Shown: piece by piece, positions 1 to 8,957 of the stretch
Layout: every line of letters begins with the position of its first letter
Position numbering within the stretch: the stretch's first letter is position 1
Source of the DNA: Lachnospiraceae bacterium UBA3641
GTDB lineage: Bacteria > Bacillota > Clostridia > Lachnospirales > Lachnospiraceae
Direction of reading: 5' to 3'
Assembly (NCBI GenBank): GCA_002373875.1
Contig: DFKQ01000106.1
Span: forward strand, 1 to 56,707
DNA: 56,707 bases
The notes under the pieces: model-generated
The model's database searches: none
What the model was told of the DNA's origin: nothing
Seen by the model: only the letters and a program-made list of their open reading frames with translations
Made by a program: the position numbers and the translations under genes

Positions 1-487
1 GATGGAAGGGAGCTATCTTCTTGCCGTACCTGGCCGTAAGGTCCTCAACGACCTGCCTGAAGCTGGCATTGTCAACATCCATGTCGGTAACGAAGATGAT
101 CCTGGGCAGGTTGTACTTATCGCACATCTCCCATGCCTTCTCGGTACCTACTTCGATACCCGCCTTACCGTTTACAACAATGATGGCACCGGCCGCGGCT
201 GCAACCGCTTCCTCAACCTCACCTACGAAATCAAAATAACCCGGGGTATCCAAGACGTTTATCTTATTGCCTTCCCATTCGATGGGAACAACCGATGTGC
301 TAATTGAGAACTGCCTCTTCTGCTCTTCCTTGTCATAGTCACTGATGGTATTTCCGTCACTTACCTTACCCATTCTTGTTGTGATCCCGGAAAGGTAAGC
401 CATAGCCTCGACCAGAGTGGTCTTACCGCAGCCTCCATGGCCTAACAGTACGACATTTCTGATCTTGTCGCCGGTATAAACATTCAT
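1..487 (-). CDS. Elongation factor G-like translational GTPase, N-terminal part (runs off the window)
   Basis: Only the first 162 or so codons are inside the window; the rest lies before base 1. The start at 487 follows a GGAGG site eight or so bases upstream. The protein begins MNVYTGDKIRNVVLLGHGG and has a P-loop GHGGCGKT near residues 16-23, a G3 motif DTPGYFDF in place of the usual DTPGHVDF, and VTDMD where classical EF-G has the NKMD guanine-specificity motif. These departures fit the EF-G-like paralogue group of Clostridia rather than the main fusA product, whose P-loop is AHIDAGKT. It presumably acts on the ribosome as a GTPase, but the exact role of this paralogue is not clear from sequence. 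It has its own promoter and is the last gene of the minus-strand series that I can see. Confidence 0.85.
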   Translation of the reverse strand, partial: MNVYTGDKIRNVVLLGHGGCGKTTLVEAMAYLSGITTRMGKVSDGNTISDYDKEEQKRQFSISTSVVPIEWEGNKINVLDTPGYFDFVGEVEEAVAAAAGAIIVVNGKAGIEVGTEKAWEMCDKYNLPRIIFVTDMDVDNASFRQVVEDLTARYGKKIAPFH

Positions 488-555
488 AAATTGTGTCCTC
501 CATATATAGTATTTTGTGGAAGGCGGATTGTAACCCCCGCATTCACTTAATCAAT

Positions 556-584
556 ATTTTAATAAATTCAGGGCCTTTTAGCAA
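556..584 (-). promoter_or_regulatory. Probable sigma-A promoter of the EF-G-like gene
   Basis: On the minus strand TTGCTA (584-579) is followed after 17 bases by TAAAAT (561-556). It sits about 70 bases upstream of the start at 487 and downstream of the terminator of the preceding gene, so it gives the GTPase gene its own transcript. Confidence 0.55.
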
Positions 585-675
585 CTAATTTTTGCAAATT
601 TCGGCAGATAAGCCAAATATATTTGCTCCATTTGTGTATATTGCATATATTTTTCAGACACTTTATTCCCACGAA

Positions 676-704
676 CAAAAAGACAGCCTCTAATGGGCTG
701 CCTT
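676..704 (-). terminator. Intrinsic terminator after the phosphoglycerate mutase-like gene
   Basis: On the minus strand GGCAGCC and GGCTGTC form a stem around CATTAGA and are followed by a run of Us. It lies just after the stop at 726 and separates that operon from the EF-G-like gene. Confidence 0.75.
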
Positions 705-725
705 AATACATTCTGTCAAGCATTT

Positions 726-2258
726 TTATTTTATGATCAGTGACTTTCCCGTCATCTCCTTAGGGATCGGAAGCCCCATCAGTTCAAGAAGGGTGGGGGC
801 TATATCCGCCATGGAGCCGACGGGCTTGAGCCTTAACTGTCTTGAATCGTCAACCAGCACACAGGGCACCGGGTTCATGGTATTTCTCATGATCGGGGCG
901 CCCGCCTCATCATCATACATCTCCTCTGCCTTACCGTGGCTTGAACATACAAGCAATGTGCTTGCGTTATCCTTAACCGCTTCCATGATGGCCGCAAGAC
1001 ACTTATCCAGTCCCTTAAGGGCCTTCTTCGTTGCCTTCATGCTGCCGGTATGCCCCACAACATCGGCATTCGGAAGATCACACAGGATAAAGTCATACAG
1101 TCCGTCATCTATCTCGTTTATAAGCCTCTGGGTCACGGCCTCGGCATTCATATAAGGGTGGTCGGCGTAGGATTCCACATCCTTAATGGAACGTATTATA
1201 AGCCTTTCTTCATTATCGAAGGGCTCCCTGACCCAGCAGTTGAAGAGATATGTTACCGTAGGGGAAGCTTCCGACTCCGTGATTCGAAGCTGCTTAAGAC
1301 CCAGCTGCGAAATATATTCACCGAAGGAATTGACGATCGGTGAAGCATCAAATGCAACGAACTTATTTAAGATGGAAGGATCCGGGTCCGTCAGGTTAAC
1401 GAACCGTACACTAAGCTTCCTGTCCCTCTTGAACATTCTGAATTCATTATCGCAGAAGGCCCTTGTAAGCTCCCTTGCACGATCCGGCCTGTAGTTGAAG
1501 AATATTATTGCGTCATCATCATTTATCGATCCGACGGGCACACCGCCGTTTACAATGGCCGTGGGCTTGATGTTCTCATCCGTTTCACCCTTGTCGTAGG
1601 CCGTCTGCACGGCTTCGGCCGGATTGGCAGCCTTAAAGCCCTCTCCGGCAGTCATGCACATGTATGCCTTTTTTATCCGCTCGAAATTATTGTCACGGTC
1701 CATGGCATAGTACCTGCCGCATACGGAAGCTATCTCCCCTATCGCCAGGTCCCTCATCCTGGCACGGAGCTCCTCAATATATGATATTCCGTCATGGGAC
1801 GGCGCATCGCTCCCGTCAGTGATACAGTGGACGTAGACCCTCTTAAGGTCATGCCTTTTGGCAAGCTCCAAAAGAGCATACAGATGGTTCATATGGGAAT
1901 GGGCACCGCCGTTCGAGATCATGCCTATAAGATGAAGACTTGAATCATTGGCCCTTACGTAGTTCATGGTATCCTTAAGGACAGGATTTTCGTAGAAATC
2001 GCCCGCTTCTATCGCCTTATCTATCCTTACAAGATCCTGATATACTATCCTGCCTGCTCCCATGTTGGTAAAGCCGGCAACGGAATTCCCGCTTACTCCT
2101 CCCGGCAGGCCCACCGCCATTCCGGCACCCAGTATCCTTGCGGACGGATACTCGTTCATAAGCCTGTCAATGGTCGGCGTCTTAGCCTCCAGCAGGGCGT
2201 TATGCGCTGTCTTATCGGTTATACCCAGGCCGTCAAGCACCAGCAGTACAGTAGACAT
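726..2258 (-). CDS. Divergent cofactor-independent phosphoglycerate mutase-like protein, metal sites degenerate
   Basis: The 510-residue product has the full length and fold pattern of the iPGM (GpmI) family in the alkaline phosphatase superfamily. Asp9, the nucleophile-type Ser59 in GNS, the GAHSH motif, the GRYYAMDRD motif, FFNYRPDRA, and Asp399/His403 in NADVVGHTG are all present. However, the DHGN metal motif reads SSHG (Ser440 replaces the Asp), the HTTNPVP motif reads NTMNPVP (Asn459 replaces the His), and the Lys of the EKYPH region is Ala331. Each of the two metal sites therefore lacks a ligand, so normal mutase activity is doubtful. The start at 2258 has an AAGGAG site inside the end of the PilZ gene, two bases away, so the two are translated together. 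It could be an inactive paralogue, a sensor-like protein, or an enzyme with altered chemistry. Confidence 0.8.
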   Translation of the reverse strand: MSTVLLVLDGLGITDKTAHNALLEAKTPTIDRLMNEYPSARILGAGMAVGLPGGVSGNSVAGFTNMGAGRIVYQDLVRIDKAIEAGDFYENPVLKDTMNYVRANDSSLHLIGMISNGGAHSHMNHLYALLELAKRHDLKRVYVHCITDGSDAPSHDGISYIEELRARMRDLAIGEIASVCGRYYAMDRDNNFERIKKAYMCMTAGEGFKAANPAEAVQTAYDKGETDENIKPTAIVNGGVPVGSINDDDAIIFFNYRPDRARELTRAFCDNEFRMFKRDRKLSVRFVNLTDPDPSILNKFVAFDASPIVNSFGEYISQLGLKQLRITESEASPTVTYLFNCWVREPFDNEERLIIRSIKDVESYADHPYMNAEAVTQRLINEIDDGLYDFILCDLPNADVVGHTGSMKATKKALKGLDKCLAAIMEAVKDNASTLLVCSSHGKAEEMYDDEAGAPIMRNTMNPVPCVLVDDSRQLRLKPVGSMADIAPTLLELMGLPIPKEMTGKSLIIK

Positions 2259-2260
2259 TA

Positions 2261-2596
2261 TTACAGCTCCTTTGAAGCCCGGTCGAACATCTCATATATC
2301 CTTATCTTACCCGAATCGTTCTCGTTCATTCCGGTAAAGATGGCACCGTACATGTTCTTCCTGTTGTCAAACCGCGTTATATTGACGAAGGTGTGTATGA
2401 CATCCTTGGTCCATAAGGTAAGGTCCATCTCGTAGATCGCATTCATGGTAAGCTCGGCTGCGCATGCAAATCCCATACCGTCCTTGCTTATGTCGATGAT
2501 ATCAACGGGTACCTTCGCTCCGCCCGTTTCCCCCACCGGTTTCATGACAAGGTGCGCATTAAGCACCATACGTCTGCTTCTTCTTTTTTCTTCCAT
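2261..2596 (-). CDS. PilZ domain protein, c-di-GMP receptor
   Basis: This 111-residue single-domain protein has both c-di-GMP contact motifs of the PilZ family: RRSRR near residues 5-9 (RxxxR) and DISKDG near residues 39-44 (DxSxxG). It should therefore bind c-di-GMP in the cytoplasm and act on a partner; the partner is unknown. The start at 2596 follows GGAGGG. It lies two bases upstream of the phosphoglycerate mutase-like gene with the ribosome binding site of that gene inside its own end, so the two are almost certainly co-expressed. The GGDEF and EAL proteins elsewhere in the window could supply and remove its ligand. Confidence 0.85.
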   Translation of the reverse strand: MEEKRRSRRMVLNAHLVMKPVGETGGAKVPVDIIDISKDGMGFACAAELTMNAIYEMDLTLWTKDVIHTFVNITRFDNRKNMYGAIFTGMNENDSGKIRIYEMFDRASKEL

Positions 2597-2623
2597 TTTG
2601 TACCCTCCCTTTACCGTAACTTT

Positions 2624-2660
2624 ATTATAGTAAACGAAATTATTTATTTCGTTTATTATA
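2624..2660. promoter_or_regulatory. AT-rich palindrome at the PilZ promoter, overlapping the queA stop
   Basis: ACGAAAT and ATTTCGT face each other around a short AT spacer and are flanked by TATAAT-type hexamers (minus-strand TATAAT at 2629-2624). The symmetry and position just upstream of pilZ suggest an operator or a promoter hairpin. There is no clear -35 box, so the promoter role is uncertain. Confidence 0.35.
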
Positions 2661-3693
2661 GTATAAACATAGCATCCCCGAATGAGAAAAACCTGTATCC
2701 TTCCTTTATTGCCTCCTTATAGGCGTTAAGTACATTCTCCCGTCCCCCCAGGGCGCTCACCAGCATAACAAGCGTCGATTCCGGCAGGTGGAAATTCGTG
2801 ATAAGGCAGTCAAGCAGCTTGAACCTGTAACCCGGATATATGAATATATCGGTCTCTCCGCTTGCTGCCTCTATGTGTCCCGTTTCATCGGCTGCACTCT
2901 CTATGGTACGGCAGCTTGTGGTACCCACGCATATGATACGGCCGCCCCCTGACCTTGCTTTATTTATCTTATCAGCCGCTTCGGCGCTTATCATATACAT
3001 CTCCGAATGCATATGGTGATCAAGGATATTGTCCGCCTTGACCGGCCTGAAGGTTCCAAGACCCACATGCAGGGTCACGTAGGCAATATCTATCCCCTTA
3101 TCCTCAAGCTCCTTAAGCAGCTCCTTCGTAAAATGCAGTCCCGCAGTAGGTGCCGCCGCAGACCCGTCATATCTTGCATATACGGTCTGGTACCTGTTCT
3201 TATCCTTAAGCTCATGAGTTATGTAGGGAGGCAGCGGCATCCGGCCCAGCCTGTCCAGGATTTCCTCAAATATTCCGTCATAGAAAAACCTTACAAGCCT
3301 GTTTCCCTCATCAGCCACATCCTCTATCTCACATCTTAAGATACCGTCCCCGAATACAACGCGGGCCCCGGGCCTTAACTTCTTCCCGGGCTTAACAAGG
3401 GCCTCCCACACGTTATTTTCACGCCGCTTAAGAAGGAAGACCTCCACATGTGCCCCCGTATCTTCCTTGACCCCCAAAAGCCTTGCCGGTATCACCTTCG
3501 TATCGTTAAGGACCAGACAGTCCCCGGGTCTTAAATACGAGCCTATGTTTTTAAATATATCATGTCCGACCGCTCCGGTTGCCTTATCGAGCGTAAGCAG
3601 TCTGGATGATGACCTGTCCTTAAGCGGATCCTGGGCTATCAGCTCCTTGGGCAGTTCGAAGTAGTAATCGGACTTAGCAAATCCCTTTTCCAT
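2656..3693 (-). CDS. queA: S-adenosylmethionine:tRNA ribosyltransferase-isomerase
   Basis: QueA transfers and isomerises the ribose of SAM onto 7-aminomethyl-7-deazaguanine in tRNA, giving epoxyqueuosine, the penultimate step of queuosine synthesis. The product has the family start (YYFELPKELIAQDPL), the GDCLVLNDTKVIPARL block, the PAAPTAGLHFT-like block (here AAAPTAGLHFT), the HVGLGTFRPV motif and the ITNFHLPESTLVMLV end. At about 345 residues it is full length. I chose ATG at 3693; an in-frame TTG at 3708 is only one base from the AGGAAGG site, whereas ATG is 16 bases away, so neither spacing is ideal. It follows the M18 aminopeptidase gene by about 20 bases. Confidence 0.93.
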   Translation of the reverse strand: MEKGFAKSDYYFELPKELIAQDPLKDRSSSRLLTLDKATGAVGHDIFKNIGSYLRPGDCLVLNDTKVIPARLLGVKEDTGAHVEVFLLKRRENNVWEALVKPGKKLRPGARVVFGDGILRCEIEDVADEGNRLVRFFYDGIFEEILDRLGRMPLPPYITHELKDKNRYQTVYARYDGSAAAPTAGLHFTKELLKELEDKGIDIAYVTLHVGLGTFRPVKADNILDHHMHSEMYMISAEAADKINKARSGGGRIICVGTTSCRTIESAADETGHIEAASGETDIFIYPGYRFKLLDCLITNFHLPESTLVMLVSALGGRENVLNAYKEAIKEGYRFFSFGDAMFIL

Positions 3694-3716
3694 ACGAGAA
3701 GAATCCAATCCTTCCT

Positions 3717-5144
3717 CTACACTCCCTGTCCCTTCAGGAAGGCTTCATAACACCTGTATGCCTCATACAGATCGGCCTTGCTTATGCATTCCCACGGAGC
3801 ATGCATGTTAAGCACGGCAACTCCCGAATCGATCACGTTCATTCCGTAACGGGCCAGTATATAAGCTATGGTCCCGCCGCCGCCGGCATCAACCCTGCCA
3901 AGCTCAGCCGTCTGGTAAGTGACCTTATCCTTATCGAGAATATTACGAAGATATGCTATATATTCGGCATTCGCGTCATTGCTTCCCGACTTGCCTCTTG
4001 CTCCCGTGTACTTGTTAAATACAACGCCGTTTCCAAGTATACATGCATTCTTTTTGTCGAAGACATTAGCGTAGGAGGGATCAAATCCGGCACTTACATC
4101 CGAGCTTAACATGCAGGAATTCGCCAGGGCCCTTCTTACCAGAAGTTCGGAATAGTCACCCGATAAGTTCATTATCTCGGCAACCATGTTCTCGAAGAAA
4201 CGGGACTTCATTCCCGTGGCTCCGACACTGCCTATCTCCTCCTTGTCAACAAGGATACAGACAGCCGATCTCTCCACATTACCGGCCTTAAGAATGGCAC
4301 GCAGCGAAGGATAGGCGCACACCCTGTCATCATGGCCGTAGCCTAAGATCATACTCCTGTCAAGTCCGGCCTCCCTTGCCCTTCCGGCAGGTACTACCTC
4401 CAGTTCAGCCGAAATGAAGTCATCCTCTTCAACATCATAAGTATTCTTAAGTATATCAAGGATGTTACTCTTTACCCTATCCTTGCCCTTCTTATCATCT
4501 TTGTCTTCCTCCTTAGAGGCCCTTCCCTTTATTACAAGAGGTTTATTGCCTATGATTATGTCAAGGGCTTCGCCCTCCACAACCTTATTGGCCTTCTTCT
4601 CCATCTGCTCCGAAGCCAGATGGATAAGGAGGTCTGAAACGAAAAATACGGGGTCATCCTCTTCCTCCCCTATATTGACTATAACTGTGGTCCCGTCCTT
4701 CTTAACGATAACTCCGTGAAGGGCAAGGGGGATCGTAACCCACTGGTATTTCTTGACGCCCCCGTAATAATGGGTATCAAGATAAGCCAAACCTCCGTCC
4801 TCGTAAAGTGGCTTCTGCTTGATATCAAGACGCGGAGAGTCAATGTGGGCTCCCAGTATGTTCATGCCCTCGATTATTGGCTTCTTACCGATCTTGAAAA
4901 GGGCCACCGATTTATTCATCCATACGGAATAGATCCTGTCTCCTTCCTTGATCCTGCCGCCTGAGCGTATCAGTGCATCAAGCTCACTAAAGCCCGCCGC
5001 TTCGGCAGCCTCAACTATATAGTCCGTGCATTCCCGTTCGGTCTTGCACCTGCTTATAAAATCAATATATTCTCCGCTTAAGGTATCAAGCTCACCTATC
5101 TGTCTTGTACTGTAAGCTTCCCAGGTAATCTTCTTTTTCTCCAT
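3717..5144 (-). CDS. M18 family aminopeptidase
   Basis: A zinc-dependent cytosolic aminopeptidase of 475 residues. Family M18 motifs are visible in order: GAHIDSPRLDIKQ (first metal His and Asp region), LGYGHDDRVCAYPSL (bridging Asp), DKEEIGSVGATG (catalytic Glu pair), then a C-terminal His in NMHAPWE. The Lys/Asp-rich stretch around residues 215-228 is a typical inserted loop. The length and motif order match the bacterial M18 group called putative M18 aminopeptidase 1. It lies between pheT and queA on the same strand; only about 65 bases separate it from pheT, so it may be read through from pheST. Confidence 0.9.
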   Translation of the reverse strand: MEKKKITWEAYSTRQIGELDTLSGEYIDFISRCKTERECTDYIVEAAEAAGFSELDALIRSGGRIKEGDRIYSVWMNKSVALFKIGKKPIIEGMNILGAHIDSPRLDIKQKPLYEDGGLAYLDTHYYGGVKKYQWVTIPLALHGVIVKKDGTTVIVNIGEEEDDPVFFVSDLLIHLASEQMEKKANKVVEGEALDIIIGNKPLVIKGRASKEEDKDDKKGKDRVKSNILDILKNTYDVEEDDFISAELEVVPAGRAREAGLDRSMILGYGHDDRVCAYPSLRAILKAGNVERSAVCILVDKEEIGSVGATGMKSRFFENMVAEIMNLSGDYSELLVRRALANSCMLSSDVSAGFDPSYANVFDKKNACILGNGVVFNKYTGARGKSGSNDANAEYIAYLRNILDKDKVTYQTAELGRVDAGGGGTIAYILARYGMNVIDSGVAVLNMHAPWECISKADLYEAYRCYEAFLKGQGV

Positions 5145-5209
5145 CTTCCTGTCTCCTTACTGTTTCCCCTTCTTCTCCCCCCGGCTTCCATCGGTATTTC
5201 CCGGCTTCT

Positions 5210-7630
5210 TCAGCTCCTCAACACAACATCATATTTTTCCTTAAGTTCCTTAAGCAGCTCAGCCACAAATTCATCGATCTTATCCGCCTTAAGCTCCTCC
5301 CCGCCCGGCGTATAAACAACCGAGAAGGCCATGCTCTTCTTGTCAAGTCCCAGCTGCATTCCCTCATATACATCAAAGAGGGAAACATCCGTAACATATT
5401 CGCATGAATCATAGATCGCCTTCTCTATCTGGGCACATGTCACCTTCTTGTTCATTACAAAGCACAGGTCCCTCTTCTCCTCAGGGAACTTAGGCAGAGG
5501 CTTGAAGGTCTGCTCCTTGCCGTAGTACTTAACGAGCTTATAGAGCGATACCTGCGCGACAAAGGAATCAACCCTCATATCAAGCTCGTCTATGATCTCG
5601 TACTTAACCTGCCCAACATAGCCCACCTCTTCACCGTCGCACAATATCCTCGCAGTCCTGTAGGGATGAAGGAATGACTTCTCGCAGGCTTCGTAATCAA
5701 AGCGTATATTAAGCGTATCCGCTATGGCTTCAACAAGACCCTTGGCGGAGAAGAAATCCTCGTTCTCACCGAAGCATCCTATGCACACCGTTTCCAGTTC
5801 ATCGGGATATTCCGAAAGGGGAAGTGACTTCGGCACGAATATATTGCCAATCTCGAAGATGCGCCCCGACAGGATACCCTTCTTCTGATTACGCTGCATG
5901 GCCTGTATCATCTGGGGTGCAAGCGTCGTCCTCATAAGTGACAGGTCTTCGTTTATGGGGTTCATTATTTTAATGGCCTTACGCTCATCCGCATCCTCGG
6001 GAAGCCTTATAAGGTCGAAAGATGCAGGCGAGAAGAAGGAATAATGCACACCCTCCGAAGCCCCCTGGGCACACAGGGCCCTCTTTATCTTAAGCTGGGT
6101 TCTCTGTTCAAGATTATATCCGCCCGGAGTCACCTGAGCCGTCGGCATGAAGGTTCCCTTAATGTGATCGTAGCCGTACATTCTTATAACTTCCTCGGCC
6201 ACATCCTGATAGGACTCCATATCCTCGCGGTATGCGGGTATCCTCAGGGTCAGCTCATCACCGTTAAGGACAGGCTCGAAGTTAAGCCCTGTAAGGATTC
6301 TGATAATATCATCCGTGGGCACGGTTATGCCCAAAACCGCATTTACCCTGTTTACGCTTACCTTAAGCTCAGCCGGCCCGATAGAGTTGCCTGTATTGCA
6401 GTCAACATGGGTGGAGCTGACCTTGCCGCAATTCAACTCTTCTATAAGATGCAGGGCCCTCTTCATCGCCATGACCGTAGTGTACTCATCAACGCCCTTG
6501 CTGTATCTGGCGGATGAATCGGATGACTTGCCAAGAGCCCTGGAACTCTTCCTTATGTTGTCACGCATGAACTTGGCCGCCTCGAACAGGACCTCATTGG
6601 TTGAATCCAGTATCTCGGAATTGAGACCGCCCATAATCCCCGCAAGGGCAACCGGCTTAACCTTGTCGCAGATAACAAGGTTGTTCCCGTTAAGGGTAAG
6701 CTCCTTCTCATCAAGGGTAACGATCTTCTCGCCCTCCTTTGCCCTTCTTACATTTATCATATCTCCTTCAAGATAGGCATAATCAAACGCATGCATGGGC
6801 TGTCCGAGTTCGTTGAGGATATAATTAGTTATGTCAACCAAATTTGAGATGGGTGTCTGACCTATAAGGGCCAGCCTTCTTCTCATCCAGGCGGGTGACT
6901 TTGCGATCTTAACATCATATACATAATGGCCGATATACCTGGGACAGATGTCGGGAGCATCCACAACCACCTTAAAGCCGTCCTTCTTAACCTCAGTCTC
7001 GGTGTAATCAAGCGCCGGCTCATGCAATGTACTTCCCAGTACCGCAGCAACCTCTCTTGCGATGCCGAATATTGACTGGCAGTCGGGCCTGTTGGCCGTG
7101 ATGGCAATGTCGAAGATCCAGTCATCAAGACCTGTGATGGGCTTAACATCCGCACCCACCTCGGCATCCTCAGGCAGCACCAGAAGGCCGTTGTAACCGG
7201 CACCCTCATACAAGTCCTCGGTAAGGCCTATCTCAACACCCGAGCACAGCATTCCGTAAGAGTCATATCCCCGAAGCTTGCCCTGACCTATCGTCATGAC
7301 GCCCTCAACCGTCTTATGGTCCTTGGCAGTAGCGTAAACGGTTGCTCCGATAAGGGCCAGGGGATACCTGCCTCCTGCCTTCACGTTATCGGCTCCGCAG
7401 CATATCTGAAGGATTCCCGCTTCTCCCGCATCAACCTTGCACAGATGAAGGTGGGTATCCGGTATGGGCTCGCACTCCTTAACAAGACCTACAACCACCT
7501 TGCTTATATCACGGCCGACCTCATATTTCTCCTCGACCTCGAAGCCGCATGAGAAGAGCTTCTCCTCGAGCTCATCCACGCCTATGTTTATATCAACGTA
7601 TTCCTTAAGCCAACTCAATGGTACTAACAT
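5210..7630 (-). CDS. pheT: Phenylalanine-tRNA ligase beta subunit
   Basis: The beta subunit of the alpha2-beta2 PheRS, which charges tRNA-Phe. The 806-residue product has the N-terminal tRNA-binding EMAP/OB domain (about 40-150), the B3/B4 editing region that hydrolyses mischarged Tyr-tRNA-Phe, the B5 domain (around 410-480), the catalytic-like core, and a C-terminal ferredoxin-fold anticodon-binding domain beginning near FPEEKRDLCFVM. The start MLVPLSWLKEYVD at 7630 follows AAGGAG. It is 50 bases downstream of pheS, as in nearly all Firmicutes, and shares its promoter. Confidence 0.97.
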   Translation of the reverse strand: MLVPLSWLKEYVDINIGVDELEEKLFSCGFEVEEKYEVGRDISKVVVGLVKECEPIPDTHLHLCKVDAGEAGILQICCGADNVKAGGRYPLALIGATVYATAKDHKTVEGVMTIGQGKLRGYDSYGMLCSGVEIGLTEDLYEGAGYNGLLVLPEDAEVGADVKPITGLDDWIFDIAITANRPDCQSIFGIAREVAAVLGSTLHEPALDYTETEVKKDGFKVVVDAPDICPRYIGHYVYDVKIAKSPAWMRRRLALIGQTPISNLVDITNYILNELGQPMHAFDYAYLEGDMINVRRAKEGEKIVTLDEKELTLNGNNLVICDKVKPVALAGIMGGLNSEILDSTNEVLFEAAKFMRDNIRKSSRALGKSSDSSARYSKGVDEYTTVMAMKRALHLIEELNCGKVSSTHVDCNTGNSIGPAELKVSVNRVNAVLGITVPTDDIIRILTGLNFEPVLNGDELTLRIPAYREDMESYQDVAEEVIRMYGYDHIKGTFMPTAQVTPGGYNLEQRTQLKIKRALCAQGASEGVHYSFFSPASFDLIRLPEDADERKAIKIMNPINEDLSLMRTTLAPQMIQAMQRNQKKGILSGRIFEIGNIFVPKSLPLSEYPDELETVCIGCFGENEDFFSAKGLVEAIADTLNIRFDYEACEKSFLHPYRTARILCDGEEVGYVGQVKYEIIDELDMRVDSFVAQVSLYKLVKYYGKEQTFKPLPKFPEEKRDLCFVMNKKVTCAQIEKAIYDSCEYVTDVSLFDVYEGMQLGLDKKSMAFSVVYTPGGEELKADKIDEFVAELLKELKEKYDVVLRS

Positions 7631-7680
7631 GTCTATTCTCCTTCTATATGTACAGTTTTTTACTCATTTCTGATATTAAA

Positions 7681-8724
7681 TCATTCCCTTATCTGCTCAA
7701 GCACCCGAAGGTCTGATTCGAACAGATGCTTTATGTTGTTTATACCGTACTTAAGCATGGCTATACGTTCGATACCTATACCGAAGGCAAAACCACTGTA
7801 TACATCAGAGTCAATACCACAGCCCTCAAGGACCTTCTTATTAACAACGCCGGCGCCCAGGACCTCGATCCAGCCGGTACCCTTACACAGCTTACAGCCC
7901 TTGCCGTGACACTGGAAGCAGGACACGTCAACCTCGACCGAAGGCTCGGTAAAGGGGAAATAGGAAGGACGAAGCCTTGTGCTGACACCTTCTCCGAATA
8001 TCTTCTGAACAAATTCATCCAGCATACCCTTAAGATCACACAGGGTTATGCCCTTATCCACTACCAGACCCTCCATCTGGGAGAACATTGGTGAATGGGT
8101 GGCATCATCATCCGAACGGAAAACCTTACCCGGAGATATTATCTTAATGGGGGGCTGCTCCTTCTCCATGACATGGATCTGGCCTGCCGAGGTCTGGGTA
8201 CGCAGCAGGAACTTATCCGACAGATAGAAGGTATCCTGCATGTCCCTTGCGGGATGATCGTCAGGGGTGTTAAGTGCCGTGAAATTGTAGTAATCCGTCT
8301 CTATCTCGGTACCTTCGAATATCTCAAAGCCCATGGAACCGAAGATATCCACTATCCGGTTTCTCACAAGTGTATTGGGATGAAGGAAGCCCTGCTTCCT
8401 TACCTGCCCGGGCATGGTAACGTCAATCTTCTCGGACTCGTACTTAAGCCTCATCTCCTCAGCCTTGAATTTCGCGTCCATCTCATCGAACTTCTCCTGT
8501 GCCCAGTTCTTAAGTTCGTTCACTCTCTTACCGTATTCAGCCTTCATCTCGTTAGGTATCTTACCCATCTCACGCATGAGGCTTCCCACCTTGCCGGCCT
8601 TGGAATCGAAGATCGCCTTCTTATACTCGAAGACGCTCTTTGATGTCTCGAGTTTGCTGAGTTCTTCCTTGATCTCAGCCTTTATACCGCCAAGCTTCTC
8701 GCTCAGTTCATTAAGATCAGCCAT
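7681..8724 (-). CDS. pheS: Phenylalanine-tRNA ligase alpha subunit
   Basis: The catalytic subunit of PheRS, 347 residues. An N-terminal coiled-coil of charged helices (1-95) is followed by the class II synthetase core: motif 2 region KVFRSDDDATHSPMFSQMEG, the phenylalanine pocket around SYFPFTEPSVEVD, and motif 3 GFAFGIGIERIAMLKYG. The start at 8724 follows GAGGAG. A TTGACA-17-TAAAGT promoter lies 45-70 bases upstream, and the leader between it and the gene is too short for a T-box; I also found no T-box consensus. The upstream 6S RNA has its own promoter. Confidence 0.97.
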   Translation of the reverse strand: MADLNELSEKLGGIKAEIKEELSKLETSKSVFEYKKAIFDSKAGKVGSLMREMGKIPNEMKAEYGKRVNELKNWAQEKFDEMDAKFKAEEMRLKYESEKIDVTMPGQVRKQGFLHPNTLVRNRIVDIFGSMGFEIFEGTEIETDYYNFTALNTPDDHPARDMQDTFYLSDKFLLRTQTSAGQIHVMEKEQPPIKIISPGKVFRSDDDATHSPMFSQMEGLVVDKGITLCDLKGMLDEFVQKIFGEGVSTRLRPSYFPFTEPSVEVDVSCFQCHGKGCKLCKGTGWIEVLGAGVVNKKVLEGCGIDSDVYSGFAFGIGIERIAMLKYGINNIKHLFESDLRVLEQIRE

Positions 8725-8767
8725 TTTATTATCTCCTCAATATAATAATTTAATTGCATACTTTGTA

Positions 8768-8796
8768 ACTTTACCTTTTAAACAGGCAAATGTCAA
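8768..8796 (-). promoter_or_regulatory. Probable sigma-A promoter of pheS-pheT
   Basis: TTGACA (8796-8791), a 17-base spacer and TAAAGT (8773-8768) on the minus strand. Transcription would start about 35-40 bases before the pheS start codon. Confidence 0.7.
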
Positions 8797-8957
8797 CTTT
8801 TCCGCACGGCCATCCGCTTAAGTTGCCACCTTAATAAATTGATGCACACGATTGCGAAATAAATGAATACGGAACAAACGAAAACAATGCAATAAAAAAA
8901 GGATGATGGATATGGATAACTTATCAAAAGACAGCTTCTTCATACCATAACCCCGAT

